From positions 1 through 42,133 of the forward strand of contig CAKPTA010000008.1 in assembly GCA_934190785.1 (NCBI GenBank): 42,133 bases of DNA, given 5' to 3'. Below the pieces are notes generated by a model. It had not been told where the DNA came from. It was given only the letters and a program-made list of their open reading frames with translations, and did not search any database. Positions 16,231 to 25,564 of the stretch are shown piece by piece. The stretch is from an uncultured Bacilli bacterium. Its GTDB lineage: Bacteria > Bacillota_I > Bacilli_A > RF39 > UBA660. Numbering within the stretch: the stretch's first letter is position 1; each line of letters starts with the position of its first letter. A program made the position numbers and the translations under genes.

Positions 16231-17722
16231 ACTTTCCAGACATAATCTTCTTAATATTACTACTAGCTGTATTAATACTATTTTGATTAGGTCTCATTAC
16301 ATAATCTTTAACAGTTCCCATGTGAACATAACCACTTGAATCATATCCCGTAACGGATTGTTGTTCAAATGACCATGATGCACCATTAATTGTTTCGTTA
16401 GCAATATCAGTAATTACATCACGAGATAAATTTGTTGTATATAAATTACTTACTGCATTCAAAACACTTGAGTAATTAGCAACTGTTCCTGCACTTGCCA
16501 TTTTCTTGAATATATTAATCATTACTTGACCACAATTCTTTTGACGTTGTCTATCACCATCAGCAAAAGCTTTTCTTTCTCTTACAATTGTAAGAATTTG
16601 AATACCATTATATGTCCTACATCCACTTGGAACATTTAATTTTTCTCCATTTTCATCATCATATGATCCTTGAACTAAAGCATGTGTTGTTGTAAAAGCA
16701 GCCCCATTATTACAGAATTGAACACCACCTAAAGTATTTACAAGCCCGACAATACTATTAGTATTAACTTTCATATAATAATCTATATTTACACCTAATA
16801 AATCAGCTACCGTTCTTCTAGAATTATTTATACCAGTATATCCAACATAACCAAGTAATTCATGCATTCCACTACTTTTCATAGTTACATAATAATCTCT
16901 TGGAATAGATGTAAGTAAAATTTTATGCGTTTTTTTATTAATTGTAACAACCATATTAAAATCAGTATTCTTTTCAGTAAAATCTACTCCACCAATATAT
17001 ATATTTAAACTGTTTCCATCATCAACAAATTCTTCTTCACTAGAATCTTCAGTCTCTTCTTTTACTTCAATATCAAACTTATATATAATCTTATAATCAC
17101 TTTCTTTTAAAATACCAGTTTCAGAATCAATTAAAGCTTCATATATACTCTCTTCTACAATAGCGGCATCAATACTTCCTCTTTTTAAATCATTATAATT
17201 ATATGTTACATTCTCATATTCTTTAGTATTAACTTTAATATTATTATCTAACTCTTTTAACGCTTCATCAATATTAGGAGTACTCTTATAGTAACCAATA
17301 TTAGCTCCATCTAATTCTTTTACATCAGAAACCTTACTTGTTGATTTTACAACAATATAGTAAGTTGATGTATAAGTATTAGATGCATTATTAAATGATT
17401 TATTTAAAAAAGCATTAGTTGTAGCTACATAGTAAGTACCAGCTCCATTTATAAGAATAAGTATAATAGATATTACATAACCAAGAATTTTAAATCCTCT
17501 TTTTTTCTTTTTAAGTAATAACATTACTAATAAATCAAGCATAACCAAAATACAAACGATAATAACAATATACTTAATAGGAATCATCTTAAGACTAACA
17601 ACAAAAAAGGTAAGAATAATTGTACATAAGAAATTAATAACAGACATTATAATCATTGCTTTATTAATTTTTTTCTTTTTATTTTTTAAAGAACGTGATG
17701 TTCTATGAACCTGTTTTTCCAT
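16229..17722 (-). CDS. LytR-CpsA-Psr (LCP) glycopolymer transferase with an extra extracytoplasmic domain
   Basis: LCP enzymes move undecaprenyl-linked glycopolymers onto peptidoglycan outside the membrane. Starting at MEKQVH (GGAGATGG upstream) the protein is 497 aa. It has three membrane helices (about 22-44, 47-67 and 75-97). Residues about 115-225 form an unusual domain: KVSDVKELDGANIGYYKSTPNIDEALKELD, later LKRGSIDAAIVEESIYEAL, the pattern of a type-3 solute-binding lobe (strand, helix, then 'count of residues that makes the site available'). The LCP core follows from about 245 (NIYIGGVDF, LLTSIPRDYYVTM, GVNIDYYMKVN, LGGVQFCN, LTIVRERKAFADGDRQRQKN). Its own promoter and terminator make it a single unit beside the glycan operon, whose product it may ligate. 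Confidence 0.88.
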   Translation of the reverse strand: MEKQVHRTSRSLKNKKKKINKAMIIMSVINFLCTIILTFFVVSLKMIPIKYIVIIVCILVMLDLLVMLLLKKKKRGFKILGYVISIILILINGAGTYYVATTNAFLNKSFNNASNTYTSTYYIVVKSTSKVSDVKELDGANIGYYKSTPNIDEALKELDNNIKVNTKEYENVTYNYNDLKRGSIDAAIVEESIYEALIDSETGILKESDYKIIYKFDIEVKEETEDSSEEEFVDDGNSLNIYIGGVDFTEKNTDFNMVVTINKKTHKILLTSIPRDYYVTMKSSGMHELLGYVGYTGINNSRRTVADLLGVNIDYYMKVNTNSIVGLVNTLGGVQFCNNGAAFTTTHALVQGSYDDENGEKLNVPSGCRTYNGIQILTIVRERKAFADGDRQRQKNCGQVMINIFKKMASAGTVANYSSVLNAVSNLYTTNLSRDVITDIANETINGASWSFEQQSVTGYDSSGYVHMGTVKDYVMRPNQNSINTASSNIKKIMSGK

Positions 17723-17745
17723 AATACCATCTCCAAACAATAAAA

Positions 17746-17774
17746 AGTATATCATGAATACAATGTTGTTTCAA
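17746..17774 (-). promoter_or_regulatory. SigA-type promoter of the first LCP gene
   Basis: Minus strand: -35 TTGAAA (17769-17774), 17-base spacer, extended -10 TGATATACT (core 17746-17751). Confidence 0.65.
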
Positions 17775-17790
17775 GTTTAGAAATATTAAA

Positions 17791-17814
17791 AAAGAAGATA
17801 ATCTAATCTTCTTT
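17791..17814 (-). terminator. Terminator of the polysaccharide operon
   Basis: AAAGAAGAT (17791-17799) / ATCTTCTTT (17806-17814), with a T-run on the minus strand. The VanZ-gene stop (17803-17805) lies in the loop. Confidence 0.8.
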
Positions 17815-18336
17815 ATTTTTCAAACCAGACAATCTTCCTAATTTAAAAGCAAAATAATATGTGGCATAAAAGAGGCATCCAAATGTAGCACCAACAGTAT
17901 CAATAATAACATCTTGAAATTGACCAGTTCTACCTGCCACAAACGTTTGATGAAATTCATCACTACTTGCAAATATAAAACATATAACTATAGTTAACAA
18001 TAATGATACTAAATAACGTCTATTTCTAAATATCATATTAATTACAATAATCAAAAAGAAAGCAAGTACAAAATAAACAGAGGCATGCATTACCTTCCTC
18101 AAAGGAGAATTAAGAAGAGAACTTGCATGTCCTATTTTTGATAAACTAGGATGAGAATTAGTAATACCAAGATCATTAGTAAACTCAAGACCTTTTTCTA
18201 AAAATACAGTTATTATATCTGTTGAACGACCATTAGACGAAGTTGTATTCATATCACTTAATTTATAAATACACACTCCCCATAATATAACTAATATAGA
18301 TATTATAATAATTAAAATAATTTTATTCTTTTTCAT
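17803..18336 (-). CDS. VanZ-like integral membrane protein
   Basis: The 177 residues match the VanZ-like family: an N-terminal membrane helix (about 5-24), an outer loop rich in Ser/Asn (about 28-78), then three more helices. The signature is SSDEFHQTFVAGRTGQFQDVIIDTVGATFG (about 124-153), where the D-E-x-x-Q...GR...D...D...G pattern is diagnostic. In other bacteria VanZ contributes to low-level teicoplanin resistance; most members are unassigned. GGTGATG precedes the start. It is the last gene of the polysaccharide operon (35 bases past the SDR), so a role in envelope lipid or glycan handling is plausible but unproven. It does not imply vancomycin resistance. Confidence 0.88.
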   Translation of the reverse strand: MKKNKIILIIIISILVILWGVCIYKLSDMNTTSSNGRSTDIITVFLEKGLEFTNDLGITNSHPSLSKIGHASSLLNSPLRKVMHASVYFVLAFFLIIVINMIFRNRRYLVSLLLTIVICFIFASSDEFHQTFVAGRTGQFQDVIIDTVGATFGCLFYATYYFAFKLGRLSGLKNKED

Positions 18337-18370
18337 ATCATCACCATTGTATACTTAATTTAATAAAATA

Positions 18371-19195
18371 CTATCTTATTTCTATTATGCCTCTTCCACC
18401 AGACATATAAATAGTATCACCGATTATGGTATTTCCAAGTTCACTAACTAATAATTTGGCATATTCAGCAATTTCATCTGGCATTGTATATCTTTCAATT
18501 GTATTTCCTGTTGTATATATATTATCACCTTCACGATAATCTTGCATAGATGTTGCCGTTGGGCCAGGACCTATTGCATTTACAATAATTCCATATGGCA
18601 ACAGTTTTTGAGCTATTCCTGAAGTAATCCCTTTTATACCCCATTTTGATAATCTATATGGTGACCATGCTGGTTCCAAAGCTGATTGAGAAGAAATTAT
18701 TAATATGTGTCCCTTAATTTTCGAAGATATCATATACTTTGCAATTTCTTGAATAAAAAAGTAAGTACTCTTTAAATTTAAATCCATAATTTCTTCATAT
18801 TCAGATACAGTTGTTGTTAAAAAATCTAAGTTAACTTTAGAAATGTGTTTTCCAGCAGAATTTACACATATATCTATTTTTCCAAACAAATTAACAGCCT
18901 GTTCTATTTTTGATTTGAAACTTTTTACATCATATAAATTCATTTCTAAAAATTTAGCTGAATCCCCTAACTTCTTACATAAACTTTCAAGTTTTTCACT
19001 ATTCGTTCCAACTAAAATAACCTTACAACCACTTTCAACAAATTTTTTAGCAATAGCAAAACCTATTCCACCACTTCCACCAGTTATTATTGCAACTTTA
19101 CCATCTAAAATTTTTTCTTTGTCAATAGGTTGATATATCGTAACTATTTTTTTTGCTTTAAAAAAATATAAGATTCTTTTTATAAAACTTTTCAC
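18371..19195 (-). CDS. Short-chain dehydrogenase/reductase (SDR)
   Basis: Classical SDR: TGGSGGIG cofactor loop (about 38-45), a conserved NSAG (about 112-115), the catalytic Ser in IISSQSA (about 170) and Tyr-x-x-x-Lys in YRLSK (about 182-186), followed by the GPGPTATSM strand. The 274 residues include about 30 extra N-terminal residues (MKSFIKRILYFFKAKKIVT), short, basic and amphipathic, that may touch the membrane. It starts at GTG, with GGGGAGG eight bases upstream. It sits in the polysaccharide operon, so a sugar or sugar-nucleotide substrate is likely, but SDR sequence alone does not reveal it. Confidence 0.88.
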   Translation of the reverse strand: MKSFIKRILYFFKAKKIVTIYQPIDKEKILDGKVAIITGGSGGIGFAIAKKFVESGCKVILVGTNSEKLESLCKKLGDSAKFLEMNLYDVKSFKSKIEQAVNLFGKIDICVNSAGKHISKVNLDFLTTTVSEYEEIMDLNLKSTYFFIQEIAKYMISSKIKGHILIISSQSALEPAWSPYRLSKWGIKGITSGIAQKLLPYGIIVNAIGPGPTATSMQDYREGDNIYTTGNTIERYTMPDEIAEYAKLLVSELGNTIIGDTIYMSGGRGIIEIR

Positions 19196-19208
19196 TATAA
19201 TGCCTCCC

Positions 19209-20204
19209 CTACATCATCTTATCATTTGCAAGCGCTATTTTTTCTCTTTTTATTTCCTTCTTAGCGTGAGCAATTGGGTTTAATGTTATTAATATCATTT
19301 TTATTTTGGATTTTAACTTAATTTCACTGTGAATTAATACAGTTGGTAATATTTTTTTCATACCATATAAACATTCTTCATATTCATTTTTATATTTATC
19401 ATATGTATCAGTAGCAATAATAAGCTTTAAAAGAAAATTAAAATTTTTCCAAATATGCCAGTTAACAGCATTTTCTATTTTTTTACTTTTAAGAATATTA
19501 TTATTTTTTATATTCTTAATATTCCATAAAGCGTTGATTCCCATTTGAACATTATAATTTGTTAATCCACTACCAGAATTATTTAATCTATAATTATAAA
19601 TTTTCCTATGCCCAACAGCAACCTGATTAGAATATTGGGCACACATAAAAGTAAAATATAACCCTTCACCAGACCATGGAACAGAAAAAGAAATATTATT
19701 ATTTTTTATAACACTAAGTTTAATAAGTTTATTCCAAGGTCCTATTGGAATAATAGGATAAATTATAGAAGCAGCTGCTTTTTCAGATGTCCAAATTTCT
19801 TTCCTATCATTATTTACCTGTTTTCTGTCTCTTGTTGTAAATATTTTATCTGTTAATGCCATGTCAGAATTTGTAGAAACAATTAAATCAACTAAATATT
19901 CAATATAATCTGGTTCAAGCCAATCATCACCATCAATGATGGAAACATAATCACCGCTAGCCGCATTAATTCCATAATTACGAGCTTCACAAGCACCACC
20001 ATTTTTTTTATGAATAACCTTTATTCTATTATCTTTTTTGGCATAATTATCACAAATAACACCACTATTATCTGGAGAACCATCATTAACTAATATTATT
20101 TCTAAATTTTTATACGTTTGAGTTATAATTGAATTTATAAGTTTATCTAAAAACTTTTCTGATTTATAAATTGCAACAATAATTGATATTTTATACTTTT
20201 CCAT
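19209..20204 (-). CDS. Family 2 glycosyltransferase
   Basis: GT-A fold enzyme of 331 aa. The N-terminal nucleotide-binding region ISIIVAIYKSEKFLDKLINSI, EIILVNDGSPDNSG (about 36-49), NGGACEARNYGI (about 69-80), and the metal-binding DGDDWLEPDYI (about 91-101) are intact. The C-terminal half is helical and basic, with no membrane span, so it acts at the inner face on a lipid-linked acceptor. The start has no Shine-Dalgarno at the normal distance: AGGAGGT is about 36 bases upstream, and an in-frame stop lies between it and the ATG. Sugar donor unknown. Confidence 0.88.
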   Translation of the reverse strand: MEKYKISIIVAIYKSEKFLDKLINSIITQTYKNLEIILVNDGSPDNSGVICDNYAKKDNRIKVIHKKNGGACEARNYGINAASGDYVSIIDGDDWLEPDYIEYLVDLIVSTNSDMALTDKIFTTRDRKQVNNDRKEIWTSEKAAASIIYPIIPIGPWNKLIKLSVIKNNNISFSVPWSGEGLYFTFMCAQYSNQVAVGHRKIYNYRLNNSGSGLTNYNVQMGINALWNIKNIKNNNILKSKKIENAVNWHIWKNFNFLLKLIIATDTYDKYKNEYEECLYGMKKILPTVLIHSEIKLKSKIKMILITLNPIAHAKKEIKREKIALANDKMM

Positions 20205-20260
20205 TTTTAATTATTATACATTATAAATAACTGTATAATTACCTCCTATCACTATTTTTA

Positions 20261-21352
20261 TTATTTTATGACTTGTTTTAAATAGTCTTCTGATTTTTTT
20301 GTTATACAATTAATTTTCTTTCTAACTAAAGAATAATCTATATTATCGACATCTTCTATTTCTTTAGTTCCGTTTTTCAATAAAATTTCATTTAATCCAA
20401 CCATTCTCAATAAATTATATAATCTTGAATTTTGTGAAGAACTATTTTTATTACTATGCCTTTCAAATAAAACAAACTGTTTTTCATATATTAGTGAAAA
20501 TACAGATCCATGAAACGAATCAGTTAAAACATATTTAGCATTTTTAATGAGAGATAAAAAATTCCCTACTGTACATGATCTCACTACATATTTTGATTGT
20601 ATATAAGATAATCCATCATGTGGTATTACAACAAGCTTTAAATTCTTTTTTTTAGCAAATGTTCTTGCAGCCTTCCAGTGACATAAGTTATCACTCAAAA
20701 AATAGCACAACACATAATCATCTTTGCATATATCTATTGGTTCTTCAAATTCTTTCCATTTATTTTTTTCTAGTAACAGTGTTGGATCTACAACTGTATC
20801 AACATCTATATCTATCAACTGTTTTATTATTTTACAACCATCTTCTTCACGAACTGCAATGCTGCTAAATCTACTTAAAGCTTTTTTTAATTCTTCTATC
20901 TTATCTTCTGGTATATGATTCATACCAAAACTTGGAGCGTATGCAACAAGCTTACATTTTATTTCATCAAAATTTGCAAAATAAAATGGATGATAAACAT
21001 CAGGATTCCATATTTGATCGCTTCCAAATATAACAATATCATATGAGTTACACAACTTAATATATTCTTCTACATTTGTTACTTCTTTTGTAACATTACA
21101 ATTATCATAAATAATACTTTTAAATTTTTCTGTCTTAGATAAAAATAAATTTTTGTATCTAATTTTATTAAGTTTTAAAATTATTCTTGGAAATAAATGT
21201 TTCAAAGTTTTCTTCTTCTTTTTTTCTTCTATAGTATAATTTATTAAGTCAACATCAAATCCATTGGTTCTTAAATATTTTTGGAGTGCCAATGCTTGTA
21301 AAGCTGTTCCATAATTTTCATATTTAAACCACGTAATAATGCCAATTTTCAT
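20261..21352 (-). CDS. Polysaccharide pyruvyl transferase family protein
   Basis: Members add a pyruvate ketal (from phosphoenolpyruvate) to sugars of exopolysaccharides or wall polymers. The 363 residues include the N-terminal IGIITWFKYENYGTALQALALQKYL (about 3-27), FGSDQIWNPD (about 110-119), VDPTLLL, and TDSFHGSVFSLIYEKQFVLFER (about 278-299), which form the two GT-B-like lobes. The His in DSFHG is the family's conserved residue. GAGGTGA precedes the start. Related clusters in gut Bacillota often carry this family beside GT2 enzymes. Some family members may not be true pyruvyl transferases, so donor and acceptor are inferred. Confidence 0.87.
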   Translation of the reverse strand: MKIGIITWFKYENYGTALQALALQKYLRTNGFDVDLINYTIEEKKKKKTLKHLFPRIILKLNKIRYKNLFLSKTEKFKSIIYDNCNVTKEVTNVEEYIKLCNSYDIVIFGSDQIWNPDVYHPFYFANFDEIKCKLVAYAPSFGMNHIPEDKIEELKKALSRFSSIAVREEDGCKIIKQLIDIDVDTVVDPTLLLEKNKWKEFEEPIDICKDDYVLCYFLSDNLCHWKAARTFAKKKNLKLVVIPHDGLSYIQSKYVVRSCTVGNFLSLIKNAKYVLTDSFHGSVFSLIYEKQFVLFERHSNKNSSSQNSRLYNLLRMVGLNEILLKNGTKEIEDVDNIDYSLVRKKINCITKKSEDYLKQVIK

Positions 21353-21373
21353 TTTGTAGTTGTCACCTCTTCT

Positions 21374-22783
21374 TTATCTACTTAATTTGTTCTTAAATAA
21401 ATATATTATTTTCTTTATTTGTTTTCGGTATAAACTTATTTCTACAAAAAGCAATAATATTTCTATACAATATAGTAGTAAAACGTTTTTAATCAATAAA
21501 AATACTATTGCTTGAATAATTAATATAACATATGCTAATACATCATTCTTTAAATTTAAATTTAATTTAATATATTTTTTTACTTTAAATATTCTAATAA
21601 TCCAAACACAAAATATAGAAAATAATGTTGCAATAGCAGCTCCAATAACACCAATAAATTTTATTAAAATAATATTTAAAATAATATTTAGTAAAGCACC
21701 TATAACTGTCGTTACTCCAAGCGTTTTTGTATCCTTAACAGCTGAAAAGATTCCACCAAGTAATCCAGATAATGCACTAAAAACAACAGATATCATCAAA
21801 AATGGCATATATTTCCATGCAGAATAAAATTCATTAGAATACAAAATACTAGCTAAAATTTTTGTAAATAATATTAAAATAGAACAGCTAATTACCATGA
21901 TTAGATTATAAGAAGTATATATGCGTTTAAAAAAATCATCGTTATCATCCTTATTAAATTCCTTTATAGCAGATATTCCCCACGCTTGATTAAAAATCGT
22001 TTGAATAATAGATAAAATTGAAGGAATTTTATATGAAACAGAATATATACCATTAGCAGCTGCACCACACATATATATTATTACATATCTATCAGAAACA
22101 TTATTAATCCACCAACCTATTGAATTCAACATAAGTGGCTTACTATAACTAATCATTTCGTTTTTTAATTTCTTATTACTTTTATGAAGAATATCTATGC
22201 TATCCTTTGCATTTACAAACAAATATATAGTAGCAATAGCGTTAGAAATTATATTAGCTAAGAAAAATCCTGATAAGCCAATTTTAAGTATTAACAAAAA
22301 ATAAATATTTAATGTCATCATAAGAGCTGAATTAATAATTCCACTTATTGCAAGTATTTTTACTTTGTCCAAACCTCTAATAACATTTTGAAAATATTGA
22401 TACAATACTGTAACAATATAAAGAATTATAAAATAAAATAGAAAACTGTTTAGTATTCCTACAATTTTAAAAATGTTATTTAAAATTGCTAAAATTATTA
22501 AAATTAAAATTGAAAATAGATTTATCTTTAATGACACATTGCATACATCTCTTTTATCTTTATGCTTATCAAGTAAAAATCTCAAAGCGGCATCAGATAT
22601 ATTCAATGTTAAAATTGGTATTAATAATGAAATTGTAACCGTGATAAAATCATAATTTCCATATTCTTCTGTAGTTAATACTGCAGTATACAAAGGTATT
22701 AACAAAAAACCAAGTATTTTGCTTCCAAAATTACTTAACGTTAAAAGTCCTATATTACCTAATAATTCTTTATATTTTTTCAA
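21374..22783 (-). CDS. Wzx-like polysaccharide flippase
   Basis: A 469-residue MATE/MVF-type membrane protein with about 14 hydrophobic helices. NIGLLTLSNFGSKILGFLLIPLYTAVLTTEEYGNYDF at the N-terminus and the final GAAIATLFSIFCVWIIRIFK helix are typical of Wzx/RfbX and polysaccharide-biosynthesis flippases. It would move the undecaprenyl-linked repeat unit to the outer leaflet. The start is TTG, with GAAGGTGA upstream, four bases past the previous stop. Together with the Wzy-like gene and priming transferase it identifies a Wzx/Wzy-dependent pathway rather than an ABC-dependent one. Confidence 0.92.
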   Translation of the reverse strand: MKKYKELLGNIGLLTLSNFGSKILGFLLIPLYTAVLTTEEYGNYDFITVTISLLIPILTLNISDAALRFLLDKHKDKRDVCNVSLKINLFSILILIILAILNNIFKIVGILNSFLFYFIILYIVTVLYQYFQNVIRGLDKVKILAISGIINSALMMTLNIYFLLILKIGLSGFFLANIISNAIATIYLFVNAKDSIDILHKSNKKLKNEMISYSKPLMLNSIGWWINNVSDRYVIIYMCGAAANGIYSVSYKIPSILSIIQTIFNQAWGISAIKEFNKDDNDDFFKRIYTSYNLIMVISCSILILFTKILASILYSNEFYSAWKYMPFLMISVVFSALSGLLGGIFSAVKDTKTLGVTTVIGALLNIILNIILIKFIGVIGAAIATLFSIFCVWIIRIFKVKKYIKLNLNLKNDVLAYVILIIQAIVFLLIKNVLLLYCIEILLLFVEISLYRKQIKKIIYLFKNKLSR

Positions 22784-22787
22784 ATTT

Positions 22788-23495
22788 TCACCTTCTTTTA
22801 ATTAATTTAATCAAACGTTTTCTTACCATTTTTTTAAATTTTTCATATGGTGTCATCCAAGTTCCACTAAACCAATGTATTGCACGTGTATTTTCAGTGA
22901 TTTTCATTTTTCTTGTTTCATAATCCAAAGGGCAAAAATATTCTTTTGGTAAAAAACAAATATTTTTATACTCAATTTTTTTATCAAAAACCACCATTTC
23001 ATTATTCATATATTTTTTTATTATTTTTGTATTTCTAACAGGACAAGTTGTTTTATCAATTGTTCCATCTTCTTTAATAAACTTAATTTCATTATAATCA
23101 TCCATAAGCATTTTTAATAGTTCATTTTCTTTTACACTACCAAAGCCTAATCCTGTATTTATATATACATTATCTTCTGACGAAAAAAAAGCATCATATT
23201 CAATTAAATCATCTATATTTTTAATTAATTCAACATCAGTATCCAAATATATTCCACCATTATTATAAATAATCCATAATCTAGCAAAATCAGATACAAA
23301 TGCATATCTCTTTTGTTCATATGCTTCTTTGACATAATCATTAATTTTTATGTCGAAATTACTCTCGTTCCATTCAATTATTTCATAATCAGGGCAGTAT
23401 TTTTTCCAACTATTAATACATTTTTTTATTATATCTGGTTTTTCATTTTTTCCAAACCAACAATAGTTTATTATTTTAGGTATTTTCTTGCTCAT
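22788..23495 (-). CDS. DXD-containing glycosyltransferase (capsular sugar transferase, GT32-like)
   Basis: The start is the ATG at 23495 (MSKKIPKIINYCWFG), with GGAGGA upstream; upstream codons in the frame lack such a site. The protein is 235 aa. IPKIINYCWFGKNEKPDIIKKCINSWKKYCPDYEIIEWNE (about 4-43), FVSDFARLWIIYNNGGIYLDTDVELIKN (about 64-91) with the D-x-D metal site, and a C-terminal IHWFSGTWM are the signature of the glycosyltransferase-sugar-binding (DXD) family, used for capsule and mannosyl transfer. The last 20 residues are strongly basic (KKMVRKRLIKLIKRR), fitting a membrane-surface enzyme. The start overlaps the previous gene's end by 20 bases. Confidence 0.87.
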   Translation of the reverse strand: MSKKIPKIINYCWFGKNEKPDIIKKCINSWKKYCPDYEIIEWNESNFDIKINDYVKEAYEQKRYAFVSDFARLWIIYNNGGIYLDTDVELIKNIDDLIEYDAFFSSEDNVYINTGLGFGSVKENELLKMLMDDYNEIKFIKEDGTIDKTTCPVRNTKIIKKYMNNEMVVFDKKIEYKNICFLPKEYFCPLDYETRKMKITENTRAIHWFSGTWMTPYEKFKKMVRKRLIKLIKRR

Positions 23496-24606
23496 TACTA
23501 TAGCTCCTCCTATTAAATAAATTTTTTCTATTACTAATCCATGAAAAAGATAATAATAAAATATAAGGATTTTTTGCAGGAATATACATTGGTGTTTCTG
23601 AAAGTCCATATATTGAAAATATAGCTAATACAATAACTAAGACATATTCCTTATTTTTTATTAGTTTTTTTGATGCATTTTTAAACATAATAATTAAATA
23701 AAATGACAACACAATACCATATCTAATAAAAAGATTTATATATGCATTATCCAATGCATAAAATTTACTTGTTATAACCTTATTCCCAAATAAAGTTATA
23801 TTATAATTATTTAAAAAGTAATTTGATAAATATAATCTTCTAGATAAAATATTATCTAACACACTTAATACGTTATTATTTGGATTATAAATATAAGCAA
23901 GTATTACAGACAAAATCATGCAAATACCAAATGTATATGAGAAAAAGCTGCTAGATTTAAGAGTAATCTTATTCCTTGCAAGAAATAAGATAGAAAACAA
24001 TGAAATTATTAAAATATTAGTTCTACTTCCAACAAATAAAAATATAAAGAATATCATCAATAGAGAAAATAAAAATGGTCTTAGAATATTTGGGTTATTT
24101 TTTTTACTTTCTATATAATAATAATCAAGAGAAATAATTGTTAAATAAAATGCAAATGAATTTGGATGACCTAACCCAAATGAATTTCTAACGAATCCAT
24201 TTCTTATCTCCAATATACCATTATCAGTTATACCAAGGCCATTAAATAAAAATAATATGCAAACTAATATTATTCGGAAAATAAAATCCTTTTTTATAAA
24301 TTCATTAAATTCAATTCCATTAAATGCCATTAATAAAAAAGGTAATTTTACTAATGATCTATCATCAGATATAATTGCAGAAATAAAAACCAAAATTAAA
24401 AATACAAACATTTTTATATCTATTTTTCTTTTTACTAGTATAACAATTGAAAGTAATAATACTGAAACAATATCCACAATAATTAATACATTTTTGAAAA
24501 TTGAAATGTTATCAAAAATATCAGAAGCAATTATCAAAAAATATGCTATATAAAACAATAAGTTTATCGGTATTCCAAAATTATGTGTATTATTTAATTT
24601 TTTCAT
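23476..24606 (-). CDS. Wzy-like polysaccharide polymerase
   Basis: About 376 residues with some ten membrane helices. The large periplasmic loop has FGLGHPNSFAFYL (about 146-158) and a later LDNAYINLFIRYGI (about 295-308), with GSRTN between, the pattern of Wzy/O-antigen polymerases, which join lipid-linked repeat units in the outer leaflet. The start is uncertain: the ATG at 24606 has GGTG nine bases before it, while a TTG at 24621 follows AAGGA with no spacing. It overlaps the upstream GT2 by 17 bases and the downstream gene by 20, so the operon is tightly coupled. Polymerases diverge rapidly, so the linkage cannot be predicted. Confidence 0.82.
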   Translation of the reverse strand: MKKLNNTHNFGIPINLLFYIAYFLIIASDIFDNISIFKNVLIIVDIVSVLLLSIVILVKRKIDIKMFVFLILVFISAIISDDRSLVKLPFLLMAFNGIEFNEFIKKDFIFRIILVCILFLFNGLGITDNGILEIRNGFVRNSFGLGHPNSFAFYLTIISLDYYYIESKKNNPNILRPFLFSLLMIFFIFLFVGSRTNILIISLFSILFLARNKITLKSSSFFSYTFGICMILSVILAYIYNPNNNVLSVLDNILSRRLYLSNYFLNNYNITLFGNKVITSKFYALDNAYINLFIRYGIVLSFYLIIMFKNASKKLIKNKEYVLVIVLAIFSIYGLSETPMYIPAKNPYILLLSFSWISNRKNLFNRRSYSNEQENT

Positions 24607-25564
24607 ATATGTTCGCACCAATCCTTAATACATTTTTATTTATCATTAATAGTACTAATGACATTTTTGTCTTTTTACTTGTGCTCTTATTATGCATCAA
24701 TTTTTTATAGTTTACTTTTAGATATTCAATAATTCTATTTTCTTCTACAAGTTCATCATTTTTTAATTTTTCGTTTAGCATTTGACGTAAAACACTAAAT
24801 CTAGCAACAGCCATTCGGCTTTCACAAACATCTATTAAATCAGGATAATGTTTTATGATTTCATTGCATTCCATATCCGTCATATATATATAATCCATTT
24901 TTTTTAATGTAAATCTAGCTGCTGTTATTGAATTTTTTCTTATAATATAATTATAAATACTTTTATTAGAGTATGCTATTTTTTCACACTTCATTATCAA
25001 TCTATACGTTGTACCATTATCTTCATAAAGTCTTCCTTTCGGAAACTCAATGTTTTCAAATAAATCTGTTGAATACATCTTTGCACAAGAAGAAACATTA
25101 AAACCATATTCCATTAACATTCTAGATAAACATGTTTTTGTATCTAATAATGTTTCCTCATACCCTAAACCTTTATTTGTTATATTGTTTCCATTCACCA
25201 AAGAATATGATGCAATAGACATCATAGTTTTATATTTTTTTATTAGTTCATAAAGTGTTTTTATATAGTCTTTTTCTATTGTATCATCAGAATCAATAAA
25301 TGTTACATAACTTCCTATAATAGCCGACAATCCTGCATTTCTAGCATCAGATAGGCCCCCATTTTCTTTATGAATTACCTTTATTCTATTATCATTTTTA
25401 GAATATTCATCACAAATATTACCACAATTATCAGTGGAACCGTCATCTACAAGAACAATTTCTAAATTGGTATATGTTTGATTTATTATACTATCAATGC
25501 ATCTTGACAAATATTTTTCAACATTATAAATTGGTACAACAACACTTATTAAATCATCATTCAT
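24590..25564 (-). CDS. Family 2 glycosyltransferase
   Basis: GT-A enzyme of 324 aa with the full N-terminal core: ISVVVPIYNVEKYLSRCIDSI, EIVLVDDGSTDNCG (about 35-48), NGGLSDARNAGL, and the metal site DSDDTIEKDYI (about 91-101). The C-terminal half is helical (FSVLRQMLNEKLKN and a final LLMINKNVLRIGANIYEKIK that may touch the membrane). It has the same layout as the GT2 at 19.2-20.2 kb but is clearly a different gene. Start at ATG after a GGAAAAAGGAA site. It overlaps the upstream gene by four bases (ATGA). Confidence 0.9.
   Translation of the reverse strand: MNDDLISVVVPIYNVEKYLSRCIDSIINQTYTNLEIVLVDDGSTDNCGNICDEYSKNDNRIKVIHKENGGLSDARNAGLSAIIGSYVTFIDSDDTIEKDYIKTLYELIKKYKTMMSIASYSLVNGNNITNKGLGYEETLLDTKTCLSRMLMEYGFNVSSCAKMYSTDLFENIEFPKGRLYEDNGTTYRLIMKCEKIAYSNKSIYNYIIRKNSITAARFTLKKMDYIYMTDMECNEIIKHYPDLIDVCESRMAVARFSVLRQMLNEKLKNDELVEENRIIEYLKVNYKKLMHNKSTSKKTKMSLVLLMINKNVLRIGANIYEKIK

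Noticed and set aside
16229..17722. LytR 'transcriptional regulator' as a function for the LCP genes
   Set aside because: This older database name is misleading: the proteins are membrane-anchored with outer catalytic domains, which fits transferases rather than DNA-binding proteins.
17803..18336. Glycopeptide resistance from the VanZ-like gene
   Set aside because: No vanA/vanH/vanX or sensor genes accompany it, and VanZ-like proteins are widespread in Bacillota without resistance.
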